Positions 1-10,850 of a stretch of DNA of 60,367 nt are shown in pieces. Within the stretch, counting starts at the first letter, position 1. Each line of letters starts with the position of its first letter. The stretch spans positions 1-60,367 of the forward strand of contig NZ_JAUXXZ010000036.1 in assembly GCF_030684675.1 (NCBI RefSeq), read 5' to 3'. The DNA comes from Daejeonella sp. GTDB lineage: Bacteria > Bacteroidota > Bacteroidia > Sphingobacteriales > Sphingobacteriaceae. Both the position numbers and the translations under genes were made by a program. The notes under the pieces are model-generated. The model was not told where the DNA came from, did no database searches, and saw nothing but the letters and a program-made list of their open reading frames with translations.

Positions 1-81
1 CAAACGCTTAAAGGTTTCATTAAAATAACGCACCTTGCGTTGCTGAACTGTTAATCTTTCATATTCACTGACTGTTGCCAT
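1..81 (-). CDS. probable transposase orfA, N-terminal fragment (runs off window)
   Basis: An ATG on the minus strand at 81 opens a frame of 27 codons that continues past the first base of the window. The protein starts MATVSEYERLTVQQRK and goes on VRYFNETFKRL. This basic start, with a Y-F-x-E-x-F-K-R segment leading into an expected helix-turn-helix, resembles from memory the first ORF of IS3-type transposases in Bacteroidota. Only the extreme N-terminus is visible, so another DNA-binding protein is possible. No Shine-Dalgarno sequence is evident. The repeat-rich spacer beside it fits an insertion sequence end, but I could not define its terminal inverted repeat. Confidence 0.4.
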   Translation of the reverse strand, partial: MATVSEYERLTVQQRKVRYFNETFKRL

Positions 82-218
82 CTCATTTTGGTTTATTGTT
101 TATAAACCTCTATTTTCGGTCAACATATTCAGGCAAGGACATGGAAAGCTTGAAATGGAATTTCCTAAAGATTCAAGAGGTTCCAACTTTCGGAATGACA
201 AATCGTTGGATTGGTAAA

Positions 219-243
219 GGAGATTCCAGCCTTCGCTGAAATC
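219..243 (+). repeat. dispersed palindromic repeat, family A (copy 1)
   Basis: The sequence GGAGATTCCAGCCTTCGCTG followed by AAAT is one of two related copies in this spacer. Repeats of the pattern 'GAGATTCC-GC-TTCGC-GGAATGAC' are common between genes in Bacteroidota (recalled, not searched). The copy is imperfect. Confidence 0.5.
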
Positions 244-507
244 GGTCAGTTTAGTGCTAATTTAACTAACCAATCCGCAGCAAGATCATCCCTTTAGGGT
301 TATGGTAGATTACACTTCTGCAGATGTTTATTAGTAAAACAATTTACAAAACGTGATAATATGTATTTTAAGTATAAAAACATACTATTTCAGCACTGCA
401 TAAAACAAAAAATGAGCAAAAGGAAACATCTATTATCATACAGTTCAGCACTGCGATTCCAAGGAAGGCTGGAATCTCCTCGCCCCCCCTCCCCAACAAC
501 AATGTGT

Positions 508-533
508 GTCATTCTGCGAAAGCAGGAACCTCC
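508..533 (-). repeat. dispersed palindromic repeat, family A (copy 2, inverted)
   Basis: GTCATTCTGCGAAAGCAGGA followed by ACCTCC is, read on the minus strand, a diverged copy of the element at 219-243. The inner GCGAAAGC forms a small hairpin. The two copies face each other across about 260 bases. Confidence 0.5.
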
Positions 534-724
534 TACAAGCATCATATACTTTCATATCAGCGTAGGCTTGAATCTGACAAAAACGCTTGTCAATCTGCAA
601 AGGCAGTAACCCAAAGAGCCTGAGCGGACTCATGAACAATTGAATAGATTTCACTAGCTAATAAATATAATAACCAGTAGTAGAAAGGATGGAAAGGTGT
701 GTGCAAAGCTTAGCTAAAACCCTA

Positions 725-3700
725 TTACAGGTTAAACCTTAAATTAACTCCGAAATTGCTGAAGGACGTATTAAAAGTTTGCGAGGTATATGGTTTGGTA
801 ATATTGCCATCATAAAACAACCTCATAGTAAATCTCTGATTTAGTACATAATCAACTGATGGCCGGGCGGTGATGTTCTTCGCTCCTGATGAAACCTCTG
901 CGTCTTCCACATCTGCCCGGTAAATCACCAGCTTACGGTCAGTTAAGGCAAAATCCATTTTAAAATTCATGTCATTATCAAGTTTCAATGACTTGAATAA
1001 TCCAAAAGGGAAACGGAATTTAGTGGTACGGTAGCCCATCCCAAAAACTGCTCCGTCTTCTTTTTGTTGTGCTAATTGGCTGTTCGACAAACTAAAACTG
1101 AGAGCCCTTGATTTACGGTACTCCAGATTCAGCGTCATATTATTCTTCAGCCTTACATCCACCCCAAATAATGGCAGGAACTGCTCAAATAAGGTTATCT
1201 GTGAAAACTGATAAAAAGGAAGGAAGTTTCCGCTGGCATCTTTCACATAAGCTGCACCATTTGATTCCTGGTAACGTACCAGTGAATTAAATCCGTTCAC
1301 GCTGTAAAGTGACCGATATGCATGATTAATATCAACAGAAGTAAAAATCTCATTGAAGAAAGAATATTTCGTAAGTCCGTTATAGCTAAATCTCCAGTTA
1401 GGAATTGGCACTTTGGGGAACCGATTGAGTGAAATTTTATTTGCATCCTTGCCGGTGTAGGCTGCCATGAAAGAGGCAATCAAAACATCCTGCGAGCTCT
1501 TGTTATAACCATCAGCAAAACCTCCGGCTGAGCCCGAAGAATTTGGATTCTGTGCTCCAAGGCGCTGTGAGATTATGGCTCTGTTCTCCTGAAATTGTTG
1601 GAACAGACGCGAAGAATTGTTTAACTTATTCTCCTTACTGAATGCGGTTTTCATCGAGAAAAAGGAAATATTAAAGTCTCCGGTAGTAACCGGACTCAAA
1701 TTTTCGAAGCTATTACTTGAGGGAAGAAATTTGAAATTTGTTGAATAATTAAAACTCTGGCTTTTGGTGGCGGTCAGTTCAATTCTAAGGTCACGGATAG
1801 GCTCAATCAAGCCCCTGAAACTCATATCTTCTTTAATGGTATTAATGTATAGCTGGTTCAGTAATGAATCCCGGGTGATCCAGCCATTATCCAGCGAACG
1901 GGTTCTGATATCCCGCTGTCCACCGAAAATAAAATCATAACCCGGAGCATTTAAACTCAAATCCTGCCCAATGAAACCTGTTTTTGGAAGATATCCGGGT
2001 AGGAAGGTTCCCTCGGTTTTGGTATATGCCCCGCTGATATTTTTCAGACTGGTAATCAGATTAATCAGGAAGCCTGCCGCTTTGCTTTTATCAGCCTGGT
2101 TCATACTTCTGACAAAGCCGAATTTATTGTACAAAGCAACCATACTCAATGTAGGATTGAGCTGGACTGTGCGTGAATTCTGAATCGTATTTCCCACATT
2201 AATCCTTGGGTCATTCATCGTCAACAAGGGCTCTGTCTGCCAGTTAAAACCCGAACCATAACGGGCTGCCAGTGTAATCCAGTCCAGCCCCGGGATTTTA
2301 TTAATAGGAACATTATAGGTCAGGTTCATGGTATGACCGTAATCTGTGGTCCGACCCAGCTTCATGAGGTTTTGCCAGAGTGTGTCGCGTTTTAACCCAT
2401 TTATTCTGCCCTCAGGCTCATCAATAATAGAATAATTTGTTGCATTAAAATCTATCTGCATAGATCGGGTCAGGTTCCAGCTGATGCCGTAGAGACGTGA
2501 CATCTGGAAGTTTTTATTAAAATTGGTATTGATCGGAAGGAAGTTATTGGGGTCATTATCCCGCAAAGTATTTTCAGAATACAATCGGTCAACATCTATC
2601 CGGAAATTCAGAATTGATGGTAAAAGACTGAAATTAAAATCCCTGATCAATGAAAGATTCTTTGATTTGATCAACTTCTCGAAAGGAGTAATACTTTTGG
2701 CTTGTTTGGAATAATTATACTGTAATCCGGCACGATAGGTCTTCTGAATGGTACTCTCATTGATGAAATCGCGGTGGTTAAACTCATTAAATGCATAACT
2801 GGCACTCAAATTTTCAATATCCCATAGTCGGGTTTTACTTTCAGGATTGGTTTTTATCTTTCTGACATCCGTAAAATTGATACTCTTCCTTGCCGTATAA
2901 TCCTCAGTAATGAATTTCAATGAATCACGTACTTCTTTCGAAGAATTCTGGAGGGTGGTTTTAAACTCGGTATCCTGAATTCTTGGATCATATTGCGGTG
3001 ATGCTACCTGTTTTGAGAAATTCACGTACATGGGTACTTTTAATCCGGTACGTTCTGGGAAGAATTTACCAAGTTCTACATTGCCGGAAAGATCAAAGAG
3101 CATATCGTCTTCCCTGTTTCGCTCGCTTACCCTGCGATCTATAGAACCGAAGCCAATAGTACTCTTGCTACCTGAGATCGTTACATCTGCGAAATCTGCA
3201 AGTTTTGCGTTCATCCTGGCGGTTGCAGCCCAGCCTCCACGTTCATCAAAATCGGTTAACCGCATCTCATTAAACCAGATCTGAGCTGATTTATCGAGTC
3301 CGTCATCAAGACCCGGACTTGCTAAATTTCGCAATGGATTACGAACACCGAGCATATAAACACGTACTTTACTTAGATCTGGCTGCCCTTTTACAGTGAT
3401 GATATTCTGTCCATCCTGATAAACATAAGGGCGATTAATTGGCCATGGTTGGCCATTAAAAATAGCCTTGTTCCGAGCTGCTTTTGCTTCCAAAAACAAT
3501 CTCAACTCCACATCTATTTTATTTTGGTCGGGCCAGATCAGACCTGGGGCACTGGTTCCCGGACTGGTAACTTTTAACGGTATCTCATAATCATAATAAT
3601 TGTCCTGATTGTCAGTACCCACCCTTAGAAATGCCCGAAGGTCATTATCCCGTAACTGATCTCCCTCAGCATGAATGAACATTTCCAGACGCTTGTAGGA

Positions 3701-6700
3701 ACGGAAATCATTCATCGTAGTTCTGAATGCAGCACGTCCGTATCCATCCCGCAAATTTCTGACACTTAATGCCAGTGATTGTTCATTCTTGCGGGATTCG
3801 CCTCTGAAATTTGTATAATCTATCTCTCTGGTAATTCCCGGAGGAAGCACATACGGTATCGGGGTACGTTTACCATTCTCCTCAATATTCACCGCACTGA
3901 CATCAATTATTGAATTGTCGAGACCGGGATTGATTAGTGAAGGATCAGCGATAACCTTGGACGGGTTATTCTCGGAATTGTACCTTCTCCACTCTCCTCT
4001 AACCAATTGTAATTTTGCCAAACGCATTACAGTAGTGTCAGCAAAATCAGTCATGAACATCCTAATAAAGCGAATAGATTTGAAATCTTGAATATTTCCA
4101 ACTTTTTGCAAATATTCTGCAATAGGAATTTTAAACTGAATCCACCTGACCGTTTCCTGTGTTCCATTAGCCAGTCTTACCGTTGCGGGAACGATGTCTG
4201 AAACATAATTAGTTCCTACCGAAAGCAGATCCTGAGGCCGGATAGAGACCTTGTACTGAAAATACTCATCTGCCTGTGTCGAATTGTTATCCCGGTTGAT
4301 ATCCTCTCCATCAGGAAATGATGTTGCTGCGGTATTCTCAATTCCTGTCTGATCAAGTGATTGCTGGGCGGTTTTTGAGTTTCCCTCGGAATTATTATAT
4401 TTTTCATACCTCTTTAAAATACCTGCATTGGCCTGATCCAGGTTTGATCCCCTGTAATATTGATAATCATCTGATGCCGGATCACTTTCAATCGAAATTG
4501 CAGCCTGAGGATTAATACTGGCTTTTACCTGATTCAAAAAGGAACTGAATTGCTGTCTTTCGTCTGCAGTACTCAGTCCATCGATACCTATATCCTGAAA
4601 CTGTCTTGCTGTAGGGTTATTGTCAAATGCCTGAATAACCGGTTGAAGTTTTGGAACCCTTCCCCAAATGGTGCTTTCTGTCTTTGCAGTATTCCCATCT
4701 ATTGGTAAGCCATTTTCCATACTTTTCCTTCCATCTTTCAGAATATCTTCGGAAATATTACCCAGATTGAAATAGAGATCACCACCTGCACTGGTTGTAT
4801 TGTAAATGAATGGATCAAGCATCCACATTTCGATGAACTCAATGTTCAGTGCTTCAAAGTCGTTCGTTTCTAATTTTCTGAATATCCCACCCCACCTGCT
4901 TCGCGGATTGGTGAGAGTACCTGAAGAAGTCAGGCCAGTGGTAGTGAAATTATATGGTCCCCTGATTGTAGGATAGAAAGCCAGATCGAAGGTTGGCAGA
5001 ATGATTGCCTGACCGGTATTGGAATCCTTAAAAGGAAAAACCTCCCGTTCAAAAACCTGACGGACATAATGGTTTGATAATTCATTCTTATCCCGTCTGA
5101 TATTATCAGGCGTAAGTGTATTTCCTGTCAGGAAAAATATCGGGTCGATATTATAAAAAGCAAGTCTGGCCCGGTTATAACCATATGCCAGGTCATTATT
5201 GAGCCTTGATTCAGGAAAAAATTGTGGGGTACCGGCGATTTGCCAGGATATTGCACTTTTTATGTCGATCATCGACCTGCTTGCCTCAAAATCGTCGAGG
5301 TAACTTGCCCCGTTCCTGCTTCCGGCAAAATTCAGTGCTCTTGGATGCCCCGGAACCAGACTGGCATATTCCCCATTAAATGTGATACTGGAAGGCTCCT
5401 TGGTATTGATGAACGGAATCTTATCTACCATCCGTGTCAGCCATCTGGAGGGAGAATTATAACTTGCATCTATACCCCATATCGTATTGGAAATGGCTTC
5501 CTCCCCAATATTCACTTTCTGAGTGAGCGGCTTTTCAGTCAGATTCATGAAGGTACCACCAAGATTCAGCTTATCATTTACACGATAATCAAAACGTGTA
5601 CCTGTAAGCGAACGCTGCTGTAATCCAAAAAGTTCATTGTTTTCGAGTTTGATTCGTATTGGCTGACCTGAGCTCAAAAGAGCCGAATTTAAAATTCTGA
5701 CCACACCAATATTATAATCAACCGTAAAGTCGACTCCTTCCTGCAATGGCATTGATCCTGCAACAACCTGTACCGAACCTTGTGGGATATTAATGGAGTT
5801 CAACTGAAATTCTGAACCACCCTGCGACTGATAGGTACCCCTGATCAGATATCTGTTCAATCTGGCAAATAGTTGCTGAGCGATCACTTTTGTGGAATCG
5901 TACAGAGGCTGATAAACATATTTATCAATCAGATTTCGCTCAGATACCGGATTAAAACGTTTAGCCAGGTCAGAACCAAAAGGTTCTACCAAAGGGAAGG
6001 TGATTCTACCATTCTGGGGGTCGATAGTAATACCCTCCAGAAAATCGAAATAACCATCCGGTTTACGATCGTTCTGCTGATTCAGATTATCCAGATTGGT
6101 CATCTGTATCCATAGTTTATTACTGGTATTCTGCCCCTCAGTGATCTGTGGTTTTTCTATGCCTGTTTCCTCATCAAGCCTGAAAATGTTTAGTTTAAAA
6201 TCGTTGCGACTAACCTGATATGCCCCAAGAGTATAAATATTCTTCATCATCAGATCCCAGGTTGGCAAACTGGTTTTCAGAGTTTCATTCTTTAAAAGCT
6301 TAACATATAAAACTTCCGGAGTAGAGTTATTCACTGGATTATCCGTTGAAAACTCTCCTACCTGATATTCAACTCCATTGATTGTATATCGAAAAGCAAC
6401 CGCAAGCACCTCATCAGCATTTAATTGGGTATTCAGGGAAATATATCCAAGGCGGGGATTTAATATATATTCCTTATCGGTAAGATTCCTGGCAAAAGTG
6501 AGTTTAGCGAAGTTATCAGTACCGCCGCCTGCTGCCTGAAAAAAGGAAATTGCATCATTGGAATTGGTCTGTCGTACTCCCGGCGGAAGAACCTGTAACA
6601 AATTATTTGACTGCTGACCGAAGCCCGGACCAGCAAAACCTGAAGGCAGAACCGAAAAACCCTGACCACCCTGAACCTGAAAAGTATTGTAAACCTTATT

Positions 6701-7777
6701 TTCACCCAAATCCAGTAAACCGAGAACATCTCTTGAATTTACGGTGCTGTTTGCCCGGTTGGTGATCCAGACTTCTATTTTTGTAATATTAATATTGGAG
6801 CTATTGAGCGGAATATTTTCAAGGGCTTTATTATAATTATCCCTGAAATACTGGGCCAGGAAATAATGCTTGTTGGTTTCATAATTATCCGCCGAAATAC
6901 TGAATTCATTTTGCTGTGAACCATTGGTGATTGTAATTTCTTTCTGCTGTGATTTTTGCTGTGAAAAAATACTGGTTACATTTAATTTTCCGAATTGCAG
7001 TTGGGTCTTCAATCCAAACAAAGCCTGGCTGCCGCTGATGAGGGAAGAGCTTAATGGGAGACTTACGTTACCGGCCTCTATCTTTCTGATGATCTCATCA
7101 TCTTTCCCTGTATAATCAAGCTTGACCTGATTCTCGAAATCAAACTGGGCTTCCGTATTATAATTGGTGCTGATCTTCATTTTTTCACCAATCTGCCCCA
7201 CCACATTCATTTGTATCCGCTGGTCGAAATCAAAATTACCCTGCCTGCGCTGCCTTTCATTGAACAATGGATTCTCATTCCGGCTTAAACGACCAGAAAA
7301 AGTAAGATCAGCGGATCCCTGAGGGCGGATTTCTATTGTGTTTCCTCCAAATAATTTTTCAAAAGATTTACTGTTTACCATCACAGGCGGGATGAAACCT
7401 GGTTCACGAGCTTCCGAAAGTGGAAGATCCGCCAGTTCACGCCAGTAATTGCGCTTGATCAGTTCATTTTCATATCTCTGATACTCTTCTATACTCAGAT
7501 ACTGGGGAGCACGATAAAGCCGCTCTCCTATCTTTTCTCGTATGATATAACGTTTTGATACCGGATCAAATTCAACACTTCTCTGAATATTAGATGGGTT
7601 AGGAAGAATAATCCCTGTTTGCGGCTTGACCTGCAGTGTTTTGGAATCCTTAAAAGGATACATAAGTTTAACTGTGTCTTTTGCAGCAGGAGTATTCTGA
7701 GCCATTATCCGTCCTGCAAACAGAAGAAGGAAGACACAAAAAAAACTCTTCAGGCAAAAAGTAGCAGCACTTCTCAA
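725..7777 (-). CDS. sprA: cell surface protein SprA, type IX secretion translocon
   Basis: SprA is the very large outer-membrane beta-barrel that forms the translocation channel of the type IX secretion system. In gliding Bacteroidota it is also needed to place adhesins on the surface. The product has 2350 residues, close to the usual 2,300-2,500. It starts with a signal peptide (MRSAATFCLKS, a hydrophobic run, then MAQ), followed by the SprA N-terminal region with FSGRLSRNENP and SGSQALFGLKTQL. Long stretches of alternating polar and hydrophobic strands follow, and the protein ends in an aromatic-rich barrel strand, FGVNLRFNL. It lies 21 bases downstream of ruvA on the same strand, an order I recall as common in the phylum. 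No terminator is obvious after it. The identification is firm; the exact secreted clients cannot be read from this window. Confidence 0.96.
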   Translation of the reverse strand: MRSAATFCLKSFFCVFLLLFAGRIMAQNTPAAKDTVKLMYPFKDSKTLQVKPQTGIILPNPSNIQRSVEFDPVSKRYIIREKIGERLYRAPQYLSIEEYQRYENELIKRNYWRELADLPLSEAREPGFIPPVMVNSKSFEKLFGGNTIEIRPQGSADLTFSGRLSRNENPLFNERQRRQGNFDFDQRIQMNVVGQIGEKMKISTNYNTEAQFDFENQVKLDYTGKDDEIIRKIEAGNVSLPLSSSLISGSQALFGLKTQLQFGKLNVTSIFSQQKSQQKEITITNGSQQNEFSISADNYETNKHYFLAQYFRDNYNKALENIPLNSSNINITKIEVWITNRANSTVNSRDVLGLLDLGENKVYNTFQVQGGQGFSVLPSGFAGPGFGQQSNNLLQVLPPGVRQTNSNDAISFFQAAGGGTDNFAKLTFARNLTDKEYILNPRLGYISLNTQLNADEVLAVAFRYTINGVEYQVGEFSTDNPVNNSTPEVLYVKLLKNETLKTSLPTWDLMMKNIYTLGAYQVSRNDFKLNIFRLDEETGIEKPQITEGQNTSNKLWIQMTNLDNLNQQNDRKPDGYFDFLEGITIDPQNGRITFPLVEPFGSDLAKRFNPVSERNLIDKYVYQPLYDSTKVIAQQLFARLNRYLIRGTYQSQGGSEFQLNSINIPQGSVQVVAGSMPLQEGVDFTVDYNIGVVRILNSALLSSGQPIRIKLENNELFGLQQRSLTGTRFDYRVNDKLNLGGTFMNLTEKPLTQKVNIGEEAISNTIWGIDASYNSPSRWLTRMVDKIPFINTKEPSSITFNGEYASLVPGHPRALNFAGSRNGASYLDDFEASRSMIDIKSAISWQIAGTPQFFPESRLNNDLAYGYNRARLAFYNIDPIFFLTGNTLTPDNIRRDKNELSNHYVRQVFEREVFPFKDSNTGQAIILPTFDLAFYPTIRGPYNFTTTGLTSSGTLTNPRSRWGGIFRKLETNDFEALNIEFIEMWMLDPFIYNTTSAGGDLYFNLGNISEDILKDGRKSMENGLPIDGNTAKTESTIWGRVPKLQPVIQAFDNNPTARQFQDIGIDGLSTADERQQFSSFLNQVKASINPQAAISIESDPASDDYQYYRGSNLDQANAGILKRYEKYNNSEGNSKTAQQSLDQTGIENTAATSFPDGEDINRDNNSTQADEYFQYKVSIRPQDLLSVGTNYVSDIVPATVRLANGTQETVRWIQFKIPIAEYLQKVGNIQDFKSIRFIRMFMTDFADTTVMRLAKLQLVRGEWRRYNSENNPSKVIADPSLINPGLDNSIIDVSAVNIEENGKRTPIPYVLPPGITREIDYTNFRGESRKNEQSLALSVRNLRDGYGRAAFRTTMNDFRSYKRLEMFIHAEGDQLRDNDLRAFLRVGTDNQDNYYDYEIPLKVTSPGTSAPGLIWPDQNKIDVELRLFLEAKAARNKAIFNGQPWPINRPYVYQDGQNIITVKGQPDLSKVRVYMLGVRNPLRNLASPGLDDGLDKSAQIWFNEMRLTDFDERGGWAATARMNAKLADFADVTISGSKSTIGFGSIDRRVSERNREDDMLFDLSGNVELGKFFPERTGLKVPMYVNFSKQVASPQYDPRIQDTEFKTTLQNSSKEVRDSLKFITEDYTARKSINFTDVRKIKTNPESKTRLWDIENLSASYAFNEFNHRDFINESTIQKTYRAGLQYNYSKQAKSITPFEKLIKSKNLSLIRDFNFSLLPSILNFRIDVDRLYSENTLRDNDPNNFLPINTNFNKNFQMSRLYGISWNLTRSMQIDFNATNYSIIDEPEGRINGLKRDTLWQNLMKLGRTTDYGHTMNLTYNVPINKIPGLDWITLAARYGSGFNWQTEPLLTMNDPRINVGNTIQNSRTVQLNPTLSMVALYNKFGFVRSMNQADKSKAAGFLINLITSLKNISGAYTKTEGTFLPGYLPKTGFIGQDLSLNAPGYDFIFGGQRDIRTRSLDNGWITRDSLLNQLYINTIKEDMSFRGLIEPIRDLRIELTATKSQSFNYSTNFKFLPSSNSFENLSPVTTGDFNISFFSMKTAFSKENKLNNSSRLFQQFQENRAIISQRLGAQNPNSSGSAGGFADGYNKSSQDVLIASFMAAYTGKDANKISLNRFPKVPIPNWRFSYNGLTKYSFFNEIFTSVDINHAYRSLYSVNGFNSLVRYQESNGAAYVKDASGNFLPFYQFSQITLFEQFLPLFGVDVRLKNNMTLNLEYRKSRALSFSLSNSQLAQQKEDGAVFGMGYRTTKFRFPFGLFKSLKLDNDMNFKMDFALTDRKLVIYRADVEDAEVSSGAKNITARPSVDYVLNQRFTMRLFYDGNITKPYTSQTFNTSFSNFGVNLRFNL

Positions 7778-7798
7778 TTTAAAATGATATTGATTTAA

Positions 7799-8383
7799 TT
7801 ATAAGCTTTTAAGAGCAATTTTTATCAAAGCTTCGACAGATAAATTTTCTGCAGAAGCTTTGATTGCGCCTTCAAGCGACTTCTCAGCAATATTTTTGTT
7901 AAACCCTAACATAACCAAAGCTGATAACGCTTCATCCTTAGCCGTATTATGAACAGGCATAGAGATGAGTGAGTCAGGGCCTTCCTTTTTTAACTTATCC
8001 TGTAGTTCGAGTATCATCCTTTGTGCAGATTTGGGGCCGATACCTTTGATCCTTTGAATCAAAGGTACATCCCCTTTAACGATGGCTGCCTGGATCTCAG
8101 ACGGTGTGATCGACGACAATATCATTCTGCCTGTATTGGGCCCGATTCCTGAAACAGAAATGAGGTGAAGGAACAAACGGCGCTCACCCTCCTCATAAAA
8201 GCCATACAAGGTATGTGCATCCTCCTTTACATGAAGCCAGGTATACAGCTTGCAATGTTCTTTCTCCTCCAACGCCGCATATGTATTCAGCGAAATATTA
8301 ATGTGATAACCAATGCCACCTGTGTCTATGACCACATAGGTTGGGCATTTGAATACCAGTTTACCGTTTATATATGCGTACAT
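7799..8383 (-). CDS. ruvA: Holliday junction branch migration protein RuvA
   Basis: RuvA forms tetramers that hold the four-way Holliday junction open and load the RuvB helicase during recombinational repair. The 194 residues show the family plan. An OB-fold N-terminal domain covers about 1-62. The second domain has two helix-hairpin-helix motifs, VSGIGPNTG (77-85) and IKGIGPKSA (112-120). After a flexible linker, a C-terminal three-helix domain (about 147-194) contacts RuvB; it contains EALSALVMLGF. The length is typical. The gene sits between the malic enzyme gene (45 bases upstream) and sprA (21 bases downstream), all on the minus strand, so cotranscription is likely. No ruvB or ruvC lies nearby. 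Confidence 0.97.
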   Translation of the reverse strand: MYAYINGKLVFKCPTYVVIDTGGIGYHINISLNTYAALEEKEHCKLYTWLHVKEDAHTLYGFYEEGERRLFLHLISVSGIGPNTGRMILSSITPSEIQAAIVKGDVPLIQRIKGIGPKSAQRMILELQDKLKKEGPDSLISMPVHNTAKDEALSALVMLGFNKNIAEKSLEGAIKASAENLSVEALIKIALKSL

Positions 8384-8428
8384 CTTTTCAGATTAATATT
8401 AATTCAAAATAATTCAGCAGGTTAAAAT

Positions 8429-10759
8429 CTATCCCTTTTTTAAAGCCCGTTTAAATATACCTTTTACCCGAGGATTGACAAGCACTGAGTTTTCCTGCTC
8501 CTTTGTCTGAACATCCACTACAGCTATCGTAACCATATTCACTATTTCACGCACCGAGCTACCCAACTGCAAAATATGTACTGGTTTATTCAGTCCCAGC
8601 AAGATTGGACCTACTGCCTCAGCACCACCTATTTCCTGCAATAATTTATAGGCAATATTGCCTGATTCAAGATTGGGGAATACTAATACATTGGCAGGCG
8701 CACCAACCAGGGTACTGAAAGGATAATTATCTTGAAGCAGGTCAGGATTCATCGCAAAATTTGCCTGCATATCTCCGTCAACGGTAATTTCTTTATACTT
8801 TTCATGCAATATTTTTACTGCCTGACGTACTTTTTCAGGGACTGCTCCATCATTCGATCCAAAATTTGAATAAGATAGCATTGCAACTCTTGGCTGAATG
8901 TTAAACTTCCTGACAGAATGATCAAGCAGGGCAGTAATGGCAACCAGTTCATCGACCGTTGGATTCTCATTCACTGTGGTATCTCCAAAAAATACAGGAC
9001 CTTTTTTTGTCAGCATCATGTACATTCCTGCAACACGGTTAACTCCTTCTTCAATACCAATCACCTGAAGTGCAGGTTTGATGGTTGAAGGATAATCTTT
9101 GGTTAATCCTGAGATCAAAGCATCTGCTTCTCCGAACTGTACCATGGCAGCACCATAATAATTTCGGTCACGCATCAATTTTTTAGCCTCAAACAAGGTA
9201 ATTCCACGACGCTGACGTTTTTTGTACAGGTATTCAGCAAATTTGGTGCTTTTTTCAAGTTCATCAAGCGGATCGATAATACTTACTCCATCCAGTTCCA
9301 GCTCATTCTCAAGCATGATCCGGCTAATCAGCCCTTTATTCCCAAGCAAAATCGGTATGGCAATACCTTCATCGCGAACAATTTGTGCTGCTTTTAGAAT
9401 TTTATAATTATCTGCTTCTGCGAAAACAACACGCTTAGGTGCACTCTTAGCCTTATTCGTAATCGTCCGCATCAATTTATCATCAAGACCAAGACGGGCT
9501 TTCAATTCCTCATTGTAAGCTTCCCAGTCTTTTATCCCCTTGCGGGCGACACCTGAATCCATTGCTGCTTTGGCAACTGCGGGTGATACTGAAGTAATTA
9601 AGCGGAGGTCAATAGGCTTCGGAATGATATAATCTTTTCCGAATTTTATATTTTTTAAGTTATAAGCAAGATTAACCGATTCAGGAACCGTTTTCTTTGC
9701 CAGTTCAGCGATTGCGATAACTGCTGCCTTTTTCATTTCTTCATTGATTCCGGTAGCCCTTACGTCGAGTGCCCCTCTGAAGATATACGGAAAACCGAGA
9801 ACATTATTTACCTGATTAGGATAATCAGACCGGCCGGTAGCCATGATAATGTCTTTACGGGTTTTAATTGCCAGTTCATAGGCAATCTCAGGATCGGGAT
9901 TTGCCATCGCAAAAACAATTGGATTTTTTGCCATCGTTTTAAGCATCTCAGCAGTTAAGATATCCGGAGAAGAAAGCCCAATGAATACATCCGAATCTTT
10001 AACTGCTTCTGTAAGGGTATTAATCTTACGGGTAGTGGCGAATTCAGCTTTGGTACCTTCAAGATTCGCTCGGTCATTACGAATAACTCCTGAGCGATCT
10101 AGCATCACAATATTTTCTTTTCGGGCCCCAAGACTTACGTACAGGCGGGTACAGGAAATTGCTGCCGCACCGGCACCATTTACTACAATCTTAACTTTAT
10201 CAAGTTTCTTTTTCTGCAATTCACAGGCATTGATTAGTGCGGCTGCAGAAATGATTGCGGTTCCATGCTGATCATCGTGCATAACCGGTATCGACATCAC
10301 CTCCTTAAGACGACGCTCAATTTCAAAGCATTCAGGAGCCTTGATATCCTCCAGATTTATTCCACCGAAAGTCGGCTCAAGCGCTTTTACAATAGTCACA
10401 AATTCATCAATGTCCTGGGTATCCAGTTCGAGGTCAAACACATCGATATCAGCAAATATTTTAAAGAGTAATCCCTTACCCTCCATCACAGGTTTTCCGG
10501 CTTCCGGGCCAATATCTCCCAGACCAAGTACGGCTGAGCCATTACTGATTACCGCCACGAGATTCCCCTTTGCGGTGTACTTGTAGACATCTTCTTTATT
10601 TTCTGCAATCCGAAGGCAGGGTTCTGCTACACCGGGTGAATAGGCCAGTGATAAATCACGTTGAGAATTTGTTGGTTTGGTCGGTACAACCTGTATTTTT
10701 CCGGGACGGCCATGAGAATGGTAGTCCAATGCGTCTTGTTTACGGTTAGTTTTGCTCAT
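8429..10759 (-). CDS. maeB: NADP-dependent malic enzyme with C-terminal phosphotransacetylase-like domain
   Basis: The enzyme oxidatively decarboxylates malate to pyruvate and supplies NADPH. The 776 residues make the long MaeB type: a malic-enzyme half (about 1-425) joined to a phosphate acetyl/butyryl-transferase-like half (about 430-776). Visible motifs are [12 protein letters not shown] with the catalytic Tyr40, EGKGLLFK with Lys95, the metal-binding region [10 protein letters not shown], and the nucleotide-binding loop [10 protein letters not shown]. The second half starts near [17 protein letters not shown]. In characterised MaeB enzymes that half is not an active acetyltransferase but binds acetyl-CoA as an allosteric regulator; this is family knowledge. 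A TAATTTTG box lies upstream near 10789-10796. The gene leads a minus-strand run into ruvA and sprA. Confidence 0.95.
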   Translation of the reverse strand: MSKTNRKQDALDYHSHGRPGKIQVVPTKPTNSQRDLSLAYSPGVAEPCLRIAENKEDVYKYTAKGNLVAVISNGSAVLGLGDIGPEAGKPVMEGKGLLFKIFADIDVFDLELDTQDIDEFVTIVKALEPTFGGINLEDIKAPECFEIERRLKEVMSIPVMHDDQHGTAIISAAALINACELQKKKLDKVKIVVNGAGAAAISCTRLYVSLGARKENIVMLDRSGVIRNDRANLEGTKAEFATTRKINTLTEAVKDSDVFIGLSSPDILTAEMLKTMAKNPIVFAMANPDPEIAYELAIKTRKDIIMATGRSDYPNQVNNVLGFPYIFRGALDVRATGINEEMKKAAVIAIAELAKKTVPESVNLAYNLKNIKFGKDYIIPKPIDLRLITSVSPAVAKAAMDSGVARKGIKDWEAYNEELKARLGLDDKLMRTITNKAKSAPKRVVFAEADNYKILKAAQIVRDEGIAIPILLGNKGLISRIMLENELELDGVSIIDPLDELEKSTKFAEYLYKKRQRRGITLFEAKKLMRDRNYYGAAMVQFGEADALISGLTKDYPSTIKPALQVIGIEEGVNRVAGMYMMLTKKGPVFFGDTTVNENPTVDELVAITALLDHSVRKFNIQPRVAMLSYSNFGSNDGAVPEKVRQAVKILHEKYKEITVDGDMQANFAMNPDLLQDNYPFSTLVGAPANVLVFPNLESGNIAYKLLQEIGGAEAVGPILLGLNKPVHILQLGSSVREIVNMVTIAVVDVQTKEQENSVLVNPRVKGIFKRALKKG

Positions 10760-10850
10760 TAAGTTTAGGAATTGGTCAGTTGGGCAAAATTACAATTCTT
10801 TTCGTTATGGCTGGAATAAACAAACACAAGCAGATATGAATCTCAGAAAA

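Larger units (their letters stand above)
82..724. other. repeat-rich intergenic spacer
   Basis: This stretch of about 640 bases separates the truncated orfA-like frame from the 3' end of sprA. Short open frames occur in it, but none resembles a known protein. It holds copies of a palindromic element with the core GATTCCAGCCTTCGCTG (219-243 and, inverted, 508-533). It also holds an imperfect hairpin around 454-474 (GATTCCA ... TGGAATC) and the short inverted pair TTGGATTGGT (207-216) and ACCAATCC (269-276). I see no tRNA or recognisable riboswitch. Confidence 0.6.

Noticed and set aside
361-654. Overlapping short frames on both strands in the sprA 3' spacer
   Set aside because: They run through palindromic repeats, have odd composition and no similarity to known proteins.
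5222-5623. 133-codon plus-strand frame inside sprA
   Set aside because: It is antisense to a well-supported coding region and its product resembles no protein family.
8429-10759. Malic enzyme plus phosphotransacetylase as a novel fusion
   Set aside because: The fusion is the standard MaeB architecture in many bacteria, so it is not new.
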